From: Alphaproteobacteria bacterium
Lineage (GTDB): Bacteria; Pseudomonadota; Alphaproteobacteria; Micavibrionales; Micavibrionaceae
Assembly: GCA_021775995.1 (NCBI GenBank)
Contig: JAJFGS010000013.1
Span: 620,001 to 684,000 of the forward strand
Length of the DNA: 64,000 nt
Direction: 5' to 3'
A program made the translations under genes and the position numbers. Below the pieces are notes generated by a model, which was given only the letters and a program-made list of their open reading frames with translations, did no database searches and was not told the DNA's origin. Each line of letters begins with the position of its first letter. Position 1 is the stretch's first letter. This document shows positions 49,940-58,456 of the stretch, piece by piece.

Positions 49940-50587
49940 TCATAGAGCTAACTCCTGAAGGGCTAATCTAATCATCTCTGGCAAGGCCACATCGCCCTTA
50001 TTATCATTGGCATTGGCTTTTGTTTTGACATTCATCACAGCTTCATAGGCATCGGTACGTTGATATCCCAAATTAATTAAGGCGGATACAGCATCTTGCT
50101 CAACACCACTGCCTGCACTCTCATTTGCCGCCATTGGTACAGCCACCCCTTTCGCCCCCATATTATTGGGCGCTTGCAAGTCTATCTTACCTGCTTTATC
50201 TTTTAACTCCGTCAAAATACGTGCCGCTAATTTTGGTCCAACACCGTCAGCACGTTGAATGGCTGGCTTATCACCCGCCGCAATGGCAAAACCAATTTGA
50301 TCTGGCGGACAAGCAGTTAAAATATTCATTGCCGCTTTCGCCCCTACCCCTTGGACACTATTTAACAATCGGAACCATTGTTGCTCTGCGGCTGTCTTGA
50401 AACCAAACAAATGTATATAATCCTCACGCACATGCGTATCAATCAGAAAGGACATAGGCTCACCTGTTCCACTACATTGCGCCAAAGTCGATGAGGATGC
50501 ATAAACCTGATATCCCACACCTTGCACATCAAGAATGAGATAATTTTCATGAACACTGTCGAGTATGCCTGATAGCTTGCTAATCAT
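49940..50587 (-). CDS. ruvA: Holliday junction DNA helicase subunit RuvA
   Basis: 215 residues; tetramer that binds four-way junctions. The OB-fold domain (about 1-65), two HhH motifs (VQGVGAKAAMNIL and ADGVGPKLAARI) and the C-terminal helical domain that contacts RuvB (about 160-213, ALINLGYQRTDAYEAV) are present. The upstream gap carries a palindrome; ruvC lies further upstream behind an inserted unknown gene. Confidence 0.96.
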   Translation of the reverse strand: MISKLSGILDSVHENYLILDVQGVGYQVYASSSTLAQCSGTGEPMSFLIDTHVREDYIHLFGFKTAAEQQWFRLLNSVQGVGAKAAMNILTACPPDQIGFAIAAGDKPAIQRADGVGPKLAARILTELKDKAGKIDLQAPNNMGAKGVAVPMAANESAGSGVEQDAVSALINLGYQRTDAYEAVMNVKTKANANDNKGDVALPEMIRLALQELAL

Positions 50588-50601
50588 GTCTTACTCCCTT
50601 C

Positions 50602-50697
50602 GTCATTGCGAGAACAAAGGAACTTTGGGCGAAGCAATCCAGAAATTTTTGTATTAAAAGAATAGATTGCCGCGTCGCTATAGCTCCTCGCAATGAC
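50602..50697. repeat. Palindromic repeat (GTCATTGCGAG family)
   Basis: 96-bp imperfect palindrome between ruvA and the unknown gene. It starts GTCATTGCGAGAACAAAGG and its other strand starts GTCATTGCGAGGAGCTATAG. Related copies are at 54007-54117 and 58360-58433. Confidence 0.85.
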
Positions 50698-50710
50698 AAA
50701 AAACTTATTT

Positions 50711-51163
50711 TCATTTTTCAACCTTCATATACTTTGAAAAAATTTTATACGGCTTTTCTTTAGAAAGTTCTGAAAGGATTTCAGAATGCCTTGCTGATAT
50801 TTTATTTCTTTCCTCCCCTATTTCTAGCTTATATTCTCCAATTAAATCATTATAGTAAATCTTATACGCTTCCCACATTTTATCCCAAATACCCTGACAA
50901 TAAGCTTCTATTTCTTCAGGAAGTTCCAACCGCGCCCTATCTCTAGCGCGCCAAAACAACTCTCTAGCTTCATCGTTCACCTTAGCCTTCACTAAAACAA
51001 TACCTAGTGCCTCCGTAAGCATGTCATAAACTGATAAATATGATTCCCGAGAACTCGCCCGTAATTGATTTTTAATGATTTTATTAGAATTGAAACCAAT
51101 CCAAATAAGTCCTCCACCTATAACCGCCTCTATAATAATGCTAAAAATCTCAAAACAACTCAT
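50711..51163 (-). CDS. Membrane-anchored protein of unknown function within ruvCAB
   Basis: 150 residues. One N-terminal membrane helix (about 5-23), then a mostly helical charged domain (about 35-150) with a WRARDRARLELPEE segment. No family recognised. It starts inside the ruvC stop (4-nt overlap ATGA), so it is translated with ruvC, and lies upstream of ruvA. Most alphaproteobacteria have ruvC, ruvA and ruvB without such a gene, so it looks inserted. A role in recombination is not implied by its sequence. Confidence 0.55.
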   Translation of the reverse strand: MSCFEIFSIIIEAVIGGGLIWIGFNSNKIIKNQLRASSRESYLSVYDMLTEALGIVLVKAKVNDEARELFWRARDRARLELPEEIEAYCQGIWDKMWEAYKIYYNDLIGEYKLEIGEERNKISARHSEILSELSKEKPYKIFSKYMKVEK

Positions 51164-51669
51164 CGTGCCGCCCCTGCCATTTTACCGCCCATAAGCGCAG
51201 CACTGCTCGCATGATGTGCATGACAAATGGCAACGGCCAGCGCATCTGCTTCATCCTCACCAACCTCACCACAAGATGGCAGTAAAATTTTTATCATCAT
51301 ACCCACTTGATCTTTACCTGCTTTACCCGCACCAACGACAGACTTTTTTACGAGATTCGCAGGATATTCCCCAACAACCAAACCTGCACGTGCCGGCACC
51401 ACCATCGCCACACCACGCGCACATCCTAATTTTAATGAGCTTGCAGAATTATTATTCACAAAAGTTTCTTCAATTGCAGATTGTTCTGGTTTAAATTTTT
51501 TAATCACATCACACATTCCATCATCAATTTGTCGCAAACGTTCAGGCAATGTCAGCGACGGCGTTGTTTTTATCAAGCCACATGCCACGTAAGAGAGTTT
51601 ATGCCCTTCAGATTCAATGATGCCCCATCCTGTTTTTTGTAAGCCTGGATCTATCCCTAGAATTCTCAT
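51160..51669 (-). CDS. ruvC: Holliday junction resolvase RuvC
   Basis: 169 residues. The catalytic Asp is in MRILGIDPGLQKTGWG (Asp7), Glu in AIEETFVN (about 68), and the late acidic pair in DEADALAVAICHAH. RuvC resolves junctions held by RuvAB. Start ATG 51669 fits the family; a longer frame to 51687 adds only six residues. It lies downstream of yebC. Confidence 0.96.
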   Translation of the reverse strand: MRILGIDPGLQKTGWGIIESEGHKLSYVACGLIKTTPSLTLPERLRQIDDGMCDVIKKFKPEQSAIEETFVNNNSASSLKLGCARGVAMVVPARAGLVVGEYPANLVKKSVVGAGKAGKDQVGMMIKILLPSCGEVGEDEADALAVAICHAHHASSAALMGGKMAGAAR

Positions 51670-51707
51670 GATTCTATTAAAGCACAAAAGGTGAACATTT
51701 GATAGCC

Positions 51708-52463
51708 TTATCCTTCAGCCATTAATTTTTCCATGACCTCGTCACTCACATCCATATTCGTCGTCACAACCTGTACATCGTCATCATCTTCTAGCATTTC
51801 TACCAGTTTCATAACCGTAGAGGCCTGATCTTCACCAATTTCACTCATTGTGTTGGGCTGCCAAATAAGCTCGGCTTTTTCCGCTTCACCAAATTTAACC
51901 TCCAAGGCATCCCGAACACTGGCCAAATCTTCCATGCCTGTGGTAATGACGTGGAACTGGTTATCGCTTTCACAATTTTCTGCGCCAGCCTCAACCACGG
52001 CCTCAAACATTGTGTCTGCATCGGCCTTATCAATCGGGTAAATAATTTGCCCCATGCGGTCAAACATAAACCCGACAGAGCCTTCTTCGCCTAAATTACC
52101 AGCAAATTTTCCAAAGGCTGTACGGACTTCTGCAAAAGTACGCGCGCGATTATCGGTCAGCGCATCAACAACAATAGCCACGCCGCCTGCACCATACCCT
52201 TCATAACGCACCTCTTCATAATTGGTTTGGTCTGAACCGCCCGCTCCTGTTTCAATCGCTCTTTTAATACGATCATTCGGCATATTCACCGCTTTGGCTT
52301 TCGAAATTGCCAAGCGCAAACGTGGATTCATTTCCGGATCACCGCCGCCTAACTTTGCGGCCACGATAATTTCACGTCCCACTTTCGTAAAAGCTTTTGA
52401 GCGAAGCTTATCCTGTTTACCTTTTCTATGTTGAATATTTGCCCATTTGGAATGACCAGCCAT
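51708..52463 (-). CDS. yebC: YebC/PmpR family transcriptional regulator
   Basis: 251 residues, the family's usual size. Starts MAGHSKWANIQHRKGKQD, a signature N-terminus; continues with the RLRLAISKAKAVNMPNDRIKRAI segment. Members bind DNA as regulators or, in other bacteria, act on ribosomes at proline stalls. Position next to ruvC is conserved in many proteobacteria. Start ATG 52463 is preferred to an extension to 52493. Confidence 0.94.
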   Translation of the reverse strand: MAGHSKWANIQHRKGKQDKLRSKAFTKVGREIIVAAKLGGGDPEMNPRLRLAISKAKAVNMPNDRIKRAIETGAGGSDQTNYEEVRYEGYGAGGVAIVVDALTDNRARTFAEVRTAFGKFAGNLGEEGSVGFMFDRMGQIIYPIDKADADTMFEAVVEAGAENCESDNQFHVITTGMEDLASVRDALEVKFGEAEKAELIWQPNTMSEIGEDQASTVMKLVEMLEDDDDVQVVTTNMDVSDEVMEKLMAEG

Positions 52464-52509
52464 GATGAAGCCCTGCTTTACTAAGTGAATCAATTAATCA
52501 TAATATAAC

Positions 52510-52600
52510 GTCATTGCCTGAATTTTCAGAGGAAATTCTAGGGCAATCCACTTGTAAAATATAGATTCCCCTGGAATTACTCCGTAATTCAGGGAATGAC
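52510..52600. repeat. Palindromic repeat (CTGAATTTTCAG family)
   Basis: 91-bp imperfect palindrome; begins GTCATTGCCTGAATTTTCAG, other strand begins GTCATTCCCTGAATTACGGA. Same family as 48407-48503. Between yebC and the YmdB-like gene. Confidence 0.75.
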
Positions 52601-52602
52601 AG

Positions 52603-53415
52603 CTATGGATTGGGGATTTCCTCTGATAATCGTGGGCCAATGCGGATAGGGGCAATTTTTATCGCCAAACCTGTATTATCGTCTGTTTCGATGAAGGTTC
52701 CACATACTGTTGCCTCTCCATCCGCAGGGCTCATTTTCTCTTTCGGCACTTTTCTCGTAAAATTATGAATAGGTGCCTGAGGATTAACACCAATCACGCT
52801 ATTATAATCACCGCACATTCCTGCATCCGTTTGATAGGCAGTTCCTTTCGTAAAAATCTGCGCATCTGCCGTTGGGATATGGGTATGGGATCCAATAACC
52901 GCTGACACACGCCCATCTAAATAATGCCCTAACGCCATTTTTTCTGATGTCGCTTCAGTATGAAAATCAACAAAGATGTGACTGGATTTATTTATTTTAT
53001 GTTGAGCCAAAAACTTATCGACATAATCAAAAGGGTTATCAAAACTATGATTCATAAAAACCGTACCACATAAATGAAGGACGGTTATTTTTTGCCCATT
53101 TAATGTACTGCTCCAGAACCCCCTACCTGGCGTGCCTTCTGGCATGTTAGCAGGGCGAATAATTTCAGGGATATTTTCAACGCCGCAAACCATTTCCCGT
53201 TGATCCCAAATATGGTCACCACCAGTTAAGCAATCCACACCATAATCAATTATTTCCTTGGCTATGGCTTGCGTTACCCCTCGCCCACTGGCGGCATTAT
53301 CAACATTGACAATCGTAACATCAGGACTCAATTTTTCTTTTAACGCAGGCAAATGTTCTTTAACTGCATCTCGGCCTGAACGTCCAAATACATCACCTAA
53401 AAATAAAATTCTCAT
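52603..53415 (-). CDS. YmdB-type metallophosphoesterase
   Basis: 270 residues of the TIGR00282/YmdB family (2',3'-cyclic nucleotide phosphodiesterase activity known for some members). Metal ligands are visible as FLGDVFGRSG (Asp8), the Asn in VNVDNAASG, TGGDHIWD, HTE in VDFHTEATS and GSHTHIPTAD. It overlaps the 5-FCL gene by 4 nt and is followed by a repeat and yebC. Confidence 0.92.
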   Translation of the reverse strand: MRILFLGDVFGRSGRDAVKEHLPALKEKLSPDVTIVNVDNAASGRGVTQAIAKEIIDYGVDCLTGGDHIWDQREMVCGVENIPEIIRPANMPEGTPGRGFWSSTLNGQKITVLHLCGTVFMNHSFDNPFDYVDKFLAQHKINKSSHIFVDFHTEATSEKMALGHYLDGRVSAVIGSHTHIPTADAQIFTKGTAYQTDAGMCGDYNSVIGVNPQAPIHNFTRKVPKEKMSPADGEATVCGTFIETDDNTGLAIKIAPIRIGPRLSEEIPNP

Positions 53416-53996
53416 GAACGTCCGTCTATAAAATCAATGACACCTTGGGGAGTTAGCACATAATCCAGCGGAATGTCATGCGGCTCCCTTGGTAATTTCA
53501 ATAGCACAGCCTGCTCTGCAAAGCCAATGCCGATATATGTAATTTCCTTGTGCGTGCGTAAGCTTTCCAACGTTGCATCGTAATAACCACCGCCCTGTCC
53601 CAAACGATAACCTTTTTGGTCAAAAGCCAATAAAGGAGCTAGCACGATATCAGGAACAAGCTCTTTTCCCTCTTCTGGTTCAAGAATGCCAAAGGCACCC
53701 TCTTTCATTTTTGTGTCATGTGTCCATTCAGCAAATTTTAAAACACGGCTATCTTTTTGTGTTGTTGGCAGAGCACATTGAAATCCCTGATTAACCAGTT
53801 CATCCAATAAAAACCGGCAATCAAATTCTTTACCTTCGGGCCAATAAACCGCAATAATTTGATTTTTTTCAGGAGTAAACTCCTCCATAAAAATATCGAC
53901 AACTCTCTCAAAATCAGTCTCGTCCACGTCTAAACGATCACGATGCGCTTTCGCATGTTCCCGATAATTTTGTTTTTCTGTTTTAAGGTTGTCCAT
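53412..53996 (-). CDS. 5-formyltetrahydrofolate cyclo-ligase
   Basis: 194 residues; converts 5-formyl-THF to methenyl-THF. The C-terminal motif GQGGGYYDATLESLR and the PDIVLAPLLAFDQKGYRLG region match the family. Start ATG 53996 (MDNLKTEK) is chosen because a longer frame to 54074 would translate a palindromic repeat (giving DCFATLAMT). Position downstream of zapA and 6S RNA is the classic zapA-ssrS-ygfA arrangement. Ends in the start of the YmdB-like gene. Confidence 0.93.
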   Translation of the reverse strand: MDNLKTEKQNYREHAKAHRDRLDVDETDFERVVDIFMEEFTPEKNQIIAVYWPEGKEFDCRFLLDELVNQGFQCALPTTQKDSRVLKFAEWTHDTKMKEGAFGILEPEEGKELVPDIVLAPLLAFDQKGYRLGQGGGYYDATLESLRTHKEITYIGIGFAEQAVLLKLPREPHDIPLDYVLTPQGVIDFIDGRS

Positions 53997-54006
53997 ACTC
54001 CATACT

Positions 54007-54117
54007 GTCATTGCGAGCGTAGCGAAGCAATCCAGATTTTCTAAAACCCCGTATTTATTACGGGGTCTCTTCATTAAAATGGGTTGCCGCGTCGCCTAAA
54101 AGGCTCCTCGCAATGAC
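54007..54117. repeat. Palindromic repeat with a nested second repeat
   Basis: GTCATTGCGAG-family palindrome (111 bp). Inside it, at 54046-54066, lies a separate stem ACCCCGTA / TACGGGGT. That inner element matches 60251-60271 at 20 of 21 positions in the opposite orientation, showing that one element sits within another. Confidence 0.85.
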
Positions 54118-54145
54118 AAGTGAGAAAATAGCGTCTTGCCGCTTG

Positions 54146-54185
54146 CGCGCATGAGGGCTTTTAAACGCGCATGAGGGCTTTTAAA
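54146..54185. repeat. 20-bp tandem duplication in a palindromic repeat
   Basis: The unit CGCGCATGAGGGCTTTTAAA occurs twice in a row (54146-54165 and 54166-54185). It follows the CGCTTGCGCGC core seen also at 17261-17281. Confidence 0.85.
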
Positions 54186-54190
54186 TAAGT

Positions 54191-54343
54191 GCCGCGGAAG
54201 CCGTGCCCTAGCTCATTATTCATCATGAAACCCTAAAAATAAGGTGGGCTCTACGATAACCAAACCACGGTCTGGACAGAGGCGGATCCCTGATGAAAAA
54301 ACATCGGTCTCAAGAATATTGAAGGGTCACCTGCCCCGCAGCT
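54191..54343 (-). ncRNA. ssrS: 6S RNA
   Basis: Called from position and structure. On the minus strand, GCTGCGG (54342-54336) pairs with CCGCGGC (54197-54191) to close a molecule of about 152 nt. Downstream of the 5' arm the sequence CTTGAGACCGATGTTTTTTC resembles the 6S segment following the closing stem in E. coli. A promoter lies immediately upstream. It sits between zapA and 5-FCL, the conserved place of ssrS in proteobacteria. 6S RNA mimics open promoters and holds sigma70 polymerase in stationary phase. It is somewhat shorter than the E. coli RNA (about 184 nt). Confidence 0.72.
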
Positions 54344-54349
54344 ATGCTA

Positions 54350-54379
54350 ATTATAAGGGATTATGGGTTCAATAAACAA
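54350..54379 (-). promoter_or_regulatory. Predicted 6S RNA promoter
   Basis: On the minus strand, TTGTTT (54379-54374) and a perfect TATAAT (54355-54350) are 18 nt apart and place the start at about 54343, at the foot of the 6S closing stem. Confidence 0.55.
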
Positions 54380-54411
54380 GGTTAATCGTCAGAACCAAAG
54401 AATGGGCTTTA

Positions 54412-54744
54412 TTATAAACTACCGATGTTACCGGCGATTTTATCAATACGGCTGACCATTTGGTCAATAGCGGTAACAATCTGACCTTCATCTTCATCTG
54501 TAATTTGAAGACCATTTAATGGTATTTTATTACCATTCGCCGCCGCATCACGCATATCAAACATTTCATCTGCCATAACAATTGATGCTAAAACCAATGA
54601 ATGCTTCTCATTTGTTCCTGTACCCGCAATTTCTTTCACACGGCTATCAACAAAATTTGCTAAGTCCATCACGCGTTGCTCCTGACCTTCGTCACAAGCG
54701 ATATTAAATTTACTTCCGTTTATAGTAACACTGACTTCAGCCAT
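54412..54744 (-). CDS. zapA: Cell division protein ZapA
   Basis: 110 residues. N-terminal beta domain (AEVSVTINGSKFNIACDEGQEQRVMDLA) and a C-terminal coiled coil (about 75-108). ZapA bundles FtsZ filaments at midcell. Adjacent to 6S RNA, as in E. coli. Starts 3 nt after the small coiled-coil gene. Confidence 0.92.
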   Translation of the reverse strand: MAEVSVTINGSKFNIACDEGQEQRVMDLANFVDSRVKEIAGTGTNEKHSLVLASIVMADEMFDMRDAAANGNKIPLNGLQITDEDEGQIVTAIDQMVSRIDKIAGNIGSL

Positions 54745-54747
54745 ATC

Positions 54748-54978
54748 TTATGCCTCCTCTTTCAAGAGATTTTCAACTTTTGCGATCGCACTATCTAAAC
54801 GACTGGCAAGGGCTTTCGCATCAACATCGCTATTCGCACTTGGAGGGACAGCAAATAGATCTGGCGGCCCCTTTTTAGTGTTTTTCTTTTTGCTATTTTG
54901 CGCCTCAACAGCAGTTTGTTCCAAATCTTTCAAAGATTCATGTAGTTTAGTTAGAGATTCTTTAATGGCTACAGTCAC
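54748..54978 (-). CDS. Small coiled-coil protein (DUF4164-like)
   Basis: 76 residues, rich in Lys, Glu, Leu and Ala with a heptad-like N-terminus (KESLTKLHESLKDLEQTAVEAQ) and a helical C-terminus (LASRLDSAIAKVENLL). Size and position directly upstream of zapA match the small DUF4164-type coiled-coil proteins of alphaproteobacteria. A role in division is suggested by the neighbour only. Confidence 0.7.
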   Translation of the reverse strand: MTVAIKESLTKLHESLKDLEQTAVEAQNSKKKNTKKGPPDLFAVPPSANSDVDAKALASRLDSAIAKVENLLKEEA

Positions 54979-55235
54979 TTAAACCCTCATTCTTAGAAAT
55001 TGATTAATATTATACGATAATAAGAACCTCGACTTTATATCGTCAACCTTTCTTGCCAACTTGTCCGCAGGAAAATTAGTTATTTGTTATTCTTACTTTT
55101 ATTCTAGGGGGTTATTGACGCGAAGCCCCCAAAATTGCATTGTAACACGCATAAATTAACCGTAACTCACACACGCCCTCCCGCCCTATGTTTTTTGGAG
55201 CGGCATGGCGTCTTAAAAATGGGAACCATTTTAAC
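54979..55235. other. Divergent regulatory gap between the zapA operon and tkt
   Basis: 257 bp. On the minus strand a perfect TATAAT (55014-55009) could serve the zapA operon; no good -35 box is seen at normal spacing. On the plus strand only weak boxes precede tkt. No gene is found here. Confidence 0.35.
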
Positions 55236-57191
55236 ATGTCACAAGCGCAAGCGGCTGAAGCCACATCCACTCAACCCAAGCTTGATTTAAAAAGGATGGC
55301 TGATGCTATTCGTATTTTGGCTTTAGATGCCATTAAAAAAGCCAATTCTGGGCATACAGGAATGCCAATGGGAATGGCCGATATTGCCACTGTTCTTTAT
55401 TCAAAGTTCCTTAAATTTGATGCCGATAACCCGCGTTGGTTTAATCGTGATCGCATCATTATCTCTAATGGTCACGGCTCTATGTTGCCATATTCCCTCT
55501 CTTACTTAACAGGCAATAAAAAAATTACGATTGAAGAAATCAAAAATTTTCGTCAACTTGGCTCTCATACGCCAGGTCACCCAGAGGTTGATTTTGATGC
55601 TGCTATCGAAACAACAACGGGCCCCTTGGGTCAGGGTATTTCAAATGCTGTTGGCTTTGCAATTGCAGAAGAAATTTTAAACGCAAAACACGGTGATGAT
55701 GTTAATCACTTCACCTACACTTTCTTAGGTGATGGATGCCTCATGGAAGGCGTAAGCCATGAAGCTTGCTCACTGGCAGGACATTTGAAACTCAATAAAC
55801 TAATCGCTTTTTATGATGATAATAAAGTGACAATAGATGGCACAACTGATTTGGCCTTTACCGAAGATGTTAAAAAACGTTTTGACGCTTATGGGTGGGA
55901 AGTCATGGACATTGATGGTCATGATACAAAAGCAATTGAAGATGCCATTATGGTTGCTCAAAAATCCGACAAACCTTCTTTCATTGCCTGTCGCACAAAA
56001 ATTGGGTTTGGTACACCGACCCTTGAAAGCCAACCAAAGGCACATGGCGCGATTACAGGCGATGATGAAATTTCAGGGACGCGTGAAAATTTAGACTGGC
56101 CTCATGCACCGTTCGAAATTCCTGATGACATCTTATCCATGTGGCGTTCTTTAAGCACACAAAGCCCGAAAGGCGAAAAAGATTATTCTGTTGATTTATC
56201 AAGCTTAGATAAAATTATCAACAATCTCAAAACATCATTCGCAGACGAAAAACCAAGCAAGGCCACACGCCAAATGTCTGGTGCCTGCTTAGAAAAAATC
56301 GTTCCAGCTCTACAATATATGGTTGGTGGCTCTGCTGATTTAACAGGCTCTAACAATACAAAAGTTTCTGCCTCAAAGTTCGTTGGCAAAGGCGACTTTA
56401 ATGGCAATTATATTAATTACGGTGTGCGTGAGCACGGCATGGCTGCCATTATGAATGGTATGGCCTTACATGGCGGCATTATCCCTTATGCGGGTACGTT
56501 CATGCAATTTGCTGATTACTCCCGTCCAGCTATTCGTTTAGCAGCACTTATGGAACAACGCGTTATCCATGTTCTTACCCATGACTCTATTGGCTTGGGA
56601 GAAGATGGTCCGACACACCAACCTGTTGAACATTTATCCGCACTTCGCGCGATACCTAACTTATATGTGTATCGCCCTTGCGATGGTATCGAAACTGCAG
56701 AATGTTGGGAGCTTGCCCTTAAAAAAGAAAGTGCGCCTTCCGTTTTGGCTCTCACGCGTCAAGGCGTACCAACATTACGCGAAGATGATCCCGTTAATAA
56801 ATCCTCATTGGGTGCCTATATCTTACAAGACTGCGCTAGTGATGAACCAGAAGTCACAATTTTTGCCTCAGGTTCAGAAGTACAACTGGCGATGGAAGCG
56901 GCTGAAGAACTTGGTGCCAAAGAAAATAAAGACGTTCGTGTTGTCTCTGTTCCTTGCATGGATTTATTCTGGGAGCAAGACAGTGAATATATCCAAAGCC
57001 TAATCTGCAATGACTCAATCAAAGTTGGTGTTGAAGCAGGTATCCGTCAAAGTTGGGATCGCTTCATCGGCGGTCATGGAATTTTTGTCGGTATGGATAG
57101 CTTCGGCGCATCCGCTCCCGCAGAGAAGCTCTTTGAACATTTCGGCATCACAACAAAAGAAATCATTAAAAAAGTGAAAGAAAAATTATAA
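55236..57191 (+). CDS. tkt: Transketolase
   Basis: 651 residues. Thiamine-diphosphate enzyme of the pentose phosphate pathway. The substrate motif ANSGHTGMPMGMADI (about 30-44), the ThDP-binding segment GDGCLMEGVSHEAC with DDNKVTIDG, and the C-terminal GVREHGMAAIMNG and GPTHQPVEHL are all visible. Start ATG 55236 is preferred to ATG 55188, which adds a stretch without family similarity. It heads a run tkt-gapA-aldolase. Confidence 0.96.
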   Translation: MSQAQAAEATSTQPKLDLKRMADAIRILALDAIKKANSGHTGMPMGMADIATVLYSKFLKFDADNPRWFNRDRIIISNGHGSMLPYSLSYLTGNKKITIEEIKNFRQLGSHTPGHPEVDFDAAIETTTGPLGQGISNAVGFAIAEEILNAKHGDDVNHFTYTFLGDGCLMEGVSHEACSLAGHLKLNKLIAFYDDNKVTIDGTTDLAFTEDVKKRFDAYGWEVMDIDGHDTKAIEDAIMVAQKSDKPSFIACRTKIGFGTPTLESQPKAHGAITGDDEISGTRENLDWPHAPFEIPDDILSMWRSLSTQSPKGEKDYSVDLSSLDKIINNLKTSFADEKPSKATRQMSGACLEKIVPALQYMVGGSADLTGSNNTKVSASKFVGKGDFNGNYINYGVREHGMAAIMNGMALHGGIIPYAGTFMQFADYSRPAIRLAALMEQRVIHVLTHDSIGLGEDGPTHQPVEHLSALRAIPNLYVYRPCDGIETAECWELALKKESAPSVLALTRQGVPTLREDDPVNKSSLGAYILQDCASDEPEVTIFASGSEVQLAMEAAEELGAKENKDVRVVSVPCMDLFWEQDSEYIQSLICNDSIKVGVEAGIRQSWDRFIGGHGIFVGMDSFGASAPAEKLFEHFGITTKEIIKKVKEKL

Positions 57192-57266
57192 ACCGCAAAG
57201 AACGCTACGAACACAGCGTTAAATTATATGATAAATATCGTTGCGCTCGTTGTGACCGTTGCGGTT
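57191..57266. repeat. Palindromic repeat (AACCGCAA / TTGCGGTT)
   Basis: Ends of the tkt-gapA gap pair as AACCGCAA (57191-57198) and TTGCGGTT (57259-57266); the arms also share GAACGC-like and GCGCTC-like pieces. The first two bases overlap the tkt stop region. A different family from the others. Confidence 0.7.
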
Positions 57267-57310
57267 CAAAACACTTTAAAATATTAAATAAAACATAGAG
57301 GAAAATAAAA

Positions 57311-58345
57311 ATGACAATAAAAGTAGCAATCAATGGGTTTGGTCGCATAGGACGGAACGTCACACGCGCCTTATTTGAATCAGGCCGTGACGATATCGAA
57401 ATCGTCGCCATCAACGATCTTGCACCACTCGCGACAAACAAGCACCTCCTTAAATATGACTCTATCCATGGCACCTTTCCTTTTGATGTTGAAACAGTTG
57501 ATGAAGATACCATCATCGTCAATGGTAAGAACATTGATGTTTGCCAAGAGCGCGACCCAAAAAACCTACCTTGGGCAAAACTTGGCGTTGATATCGTTTT
57601 TGAATGCACAGGTATCTTTACTTCACATGAGCAAGCCTCCATGCACTTAGAAGCAGGCGCGAAGAAAGTTCTTATCTCTGCACCAAGCGGTGACGCCGAC
57701 ATCATGATTGTTTATGGTGTAAACTCTGACAAACTAACAAACGAACATGCTATTGTTTCTAACGCCTCTTGTACAACCAACTGTCTTGCCCCTATGGCGA
57801 AAGCCCTAAACGATGCGATTGGTATTGAAAGCGGTTTCATGACAACAATCCATTCTTACACAGGCGATCAACGTATTGTGGATACAGCGCATAAAGACTT
57901 ACACCGTGCCAGAGCGGGAGCCGTTAACATGATCCCAACCTCAACCGGTGCGGCCAAAGCTGTTGGTAAAGTATTGCCAGAGCTTAACGGTAAATTAGAC
58001 GGCGTTTCTATGCGTGTACCAACACCGAATGTTTCCGTTGTTGATTTCAAATTCACAACACCAAAACCAACAACTGTTGAAGAGGTCAATAAAGCTATTA
58101 TAGCCGCCTCTGGTGGTGATCTTGATGGCGTTCTCGGCACCTATGATGAGCCTTTGGTTTCTGGTGACTTTAATCACAACCCACTCTCATCAATCTTCGC
58201 CGTTAATGAAACGAAAGTGATTAACGGAAATTTAGTCCGCGTGATGAGCTGGTATGACAATGAGTGGGGCTTCTCCAACCGTATGTTGGACACAGCCGTT
58301 AAAATGCACGAAGTCGGCTACGCCGCAAACAGCAAAGCCGCTTAA
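57311..58345 (+). CDS. gapA: Glyceraldehyde-3-phosphate dehydrogenase
   Basis: 344 residues. NAD site [11 protein letters not shown] (about 7-17) and catalytic Cys154 in [12 protein letters not shown]. The nucleotide-site Asp of NAD-specific enzymes is at VAINDLA (about 35). Preceded by GAGGAAAATAAAA at the right distance. It lies between tkt and the class I aldolase with repeats on both sides. Confidence 0.97.
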   Translation: MTIKVAINGFGRIGRNVTRALFESGRDDIEIVAINDLAPLATNKHLLKYDSIHGTFPFDVETVDEDTIIVNGKNIDVCQERDPKNLPWAKLGVDIVFECTGIFTSHEQASMHLEAGAKKVLISAPSGDADIMIVYGVNSDKLTNEHAIVSNASCTTNCLAPMAKALNDAIGIESGFMTTIHSYTGDQRIVDTAHKDLHRARAGAVNMIPTSTGAAKAVGKVLPELNGKLDGVSMRVPTPNVSVVDFKFTTPKPTTVEEVNKAIIAASGGDLDGVLGTYDEPLVSGDFNHNPLSSIFAVNETKVINGNLVRVMSWYDNEWGFSNRMLDTAVKMHEVGYAANSKAA

Positions 58346-58359
58346 TAAATATGAACAAT

Positions 58360-58433
58360 GTCATTGCGAGGAACGAAGTGACGAAGCAATCCAGAAAATT
58401 AAAGCTAGATTGCCGCGCTTCGCTCGCAATGAC
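58360..58433. repeat. Palindromic repeat (GTCATTGCGAG family)
   Basis: 74-bp palindrome between gapA and the aldolase. Begins GTCATTGCGAGGAACGAAG; other strand begins GTCATTGCGAGCGAAGCGCG. Confidence 0.88.
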
Positions 58434-58456
58434 AATATAGAAAGAAGGAAAAAACA

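Noticed and set aside
53997-54074. N-terminal extension of 5-FCL (residues including DCFATLAMT)
   Set aside because: That sequence is the translated arm of a dispersed palindromic repeat and has no similarity to the family.
54240-54380. 6S RNA on the plus strand
   Set aside because: A weak similarity to the 3' part of E. coli 6S exists on the plus strand, but the closing stem, promoter position and orientation with zapA support the minus strand.
57205-57705. Antisense reading frame over the start of gapA
   Set aside because: It is a shadow of gapA plus translated palindromic repeat, with no ribosome site or family features.
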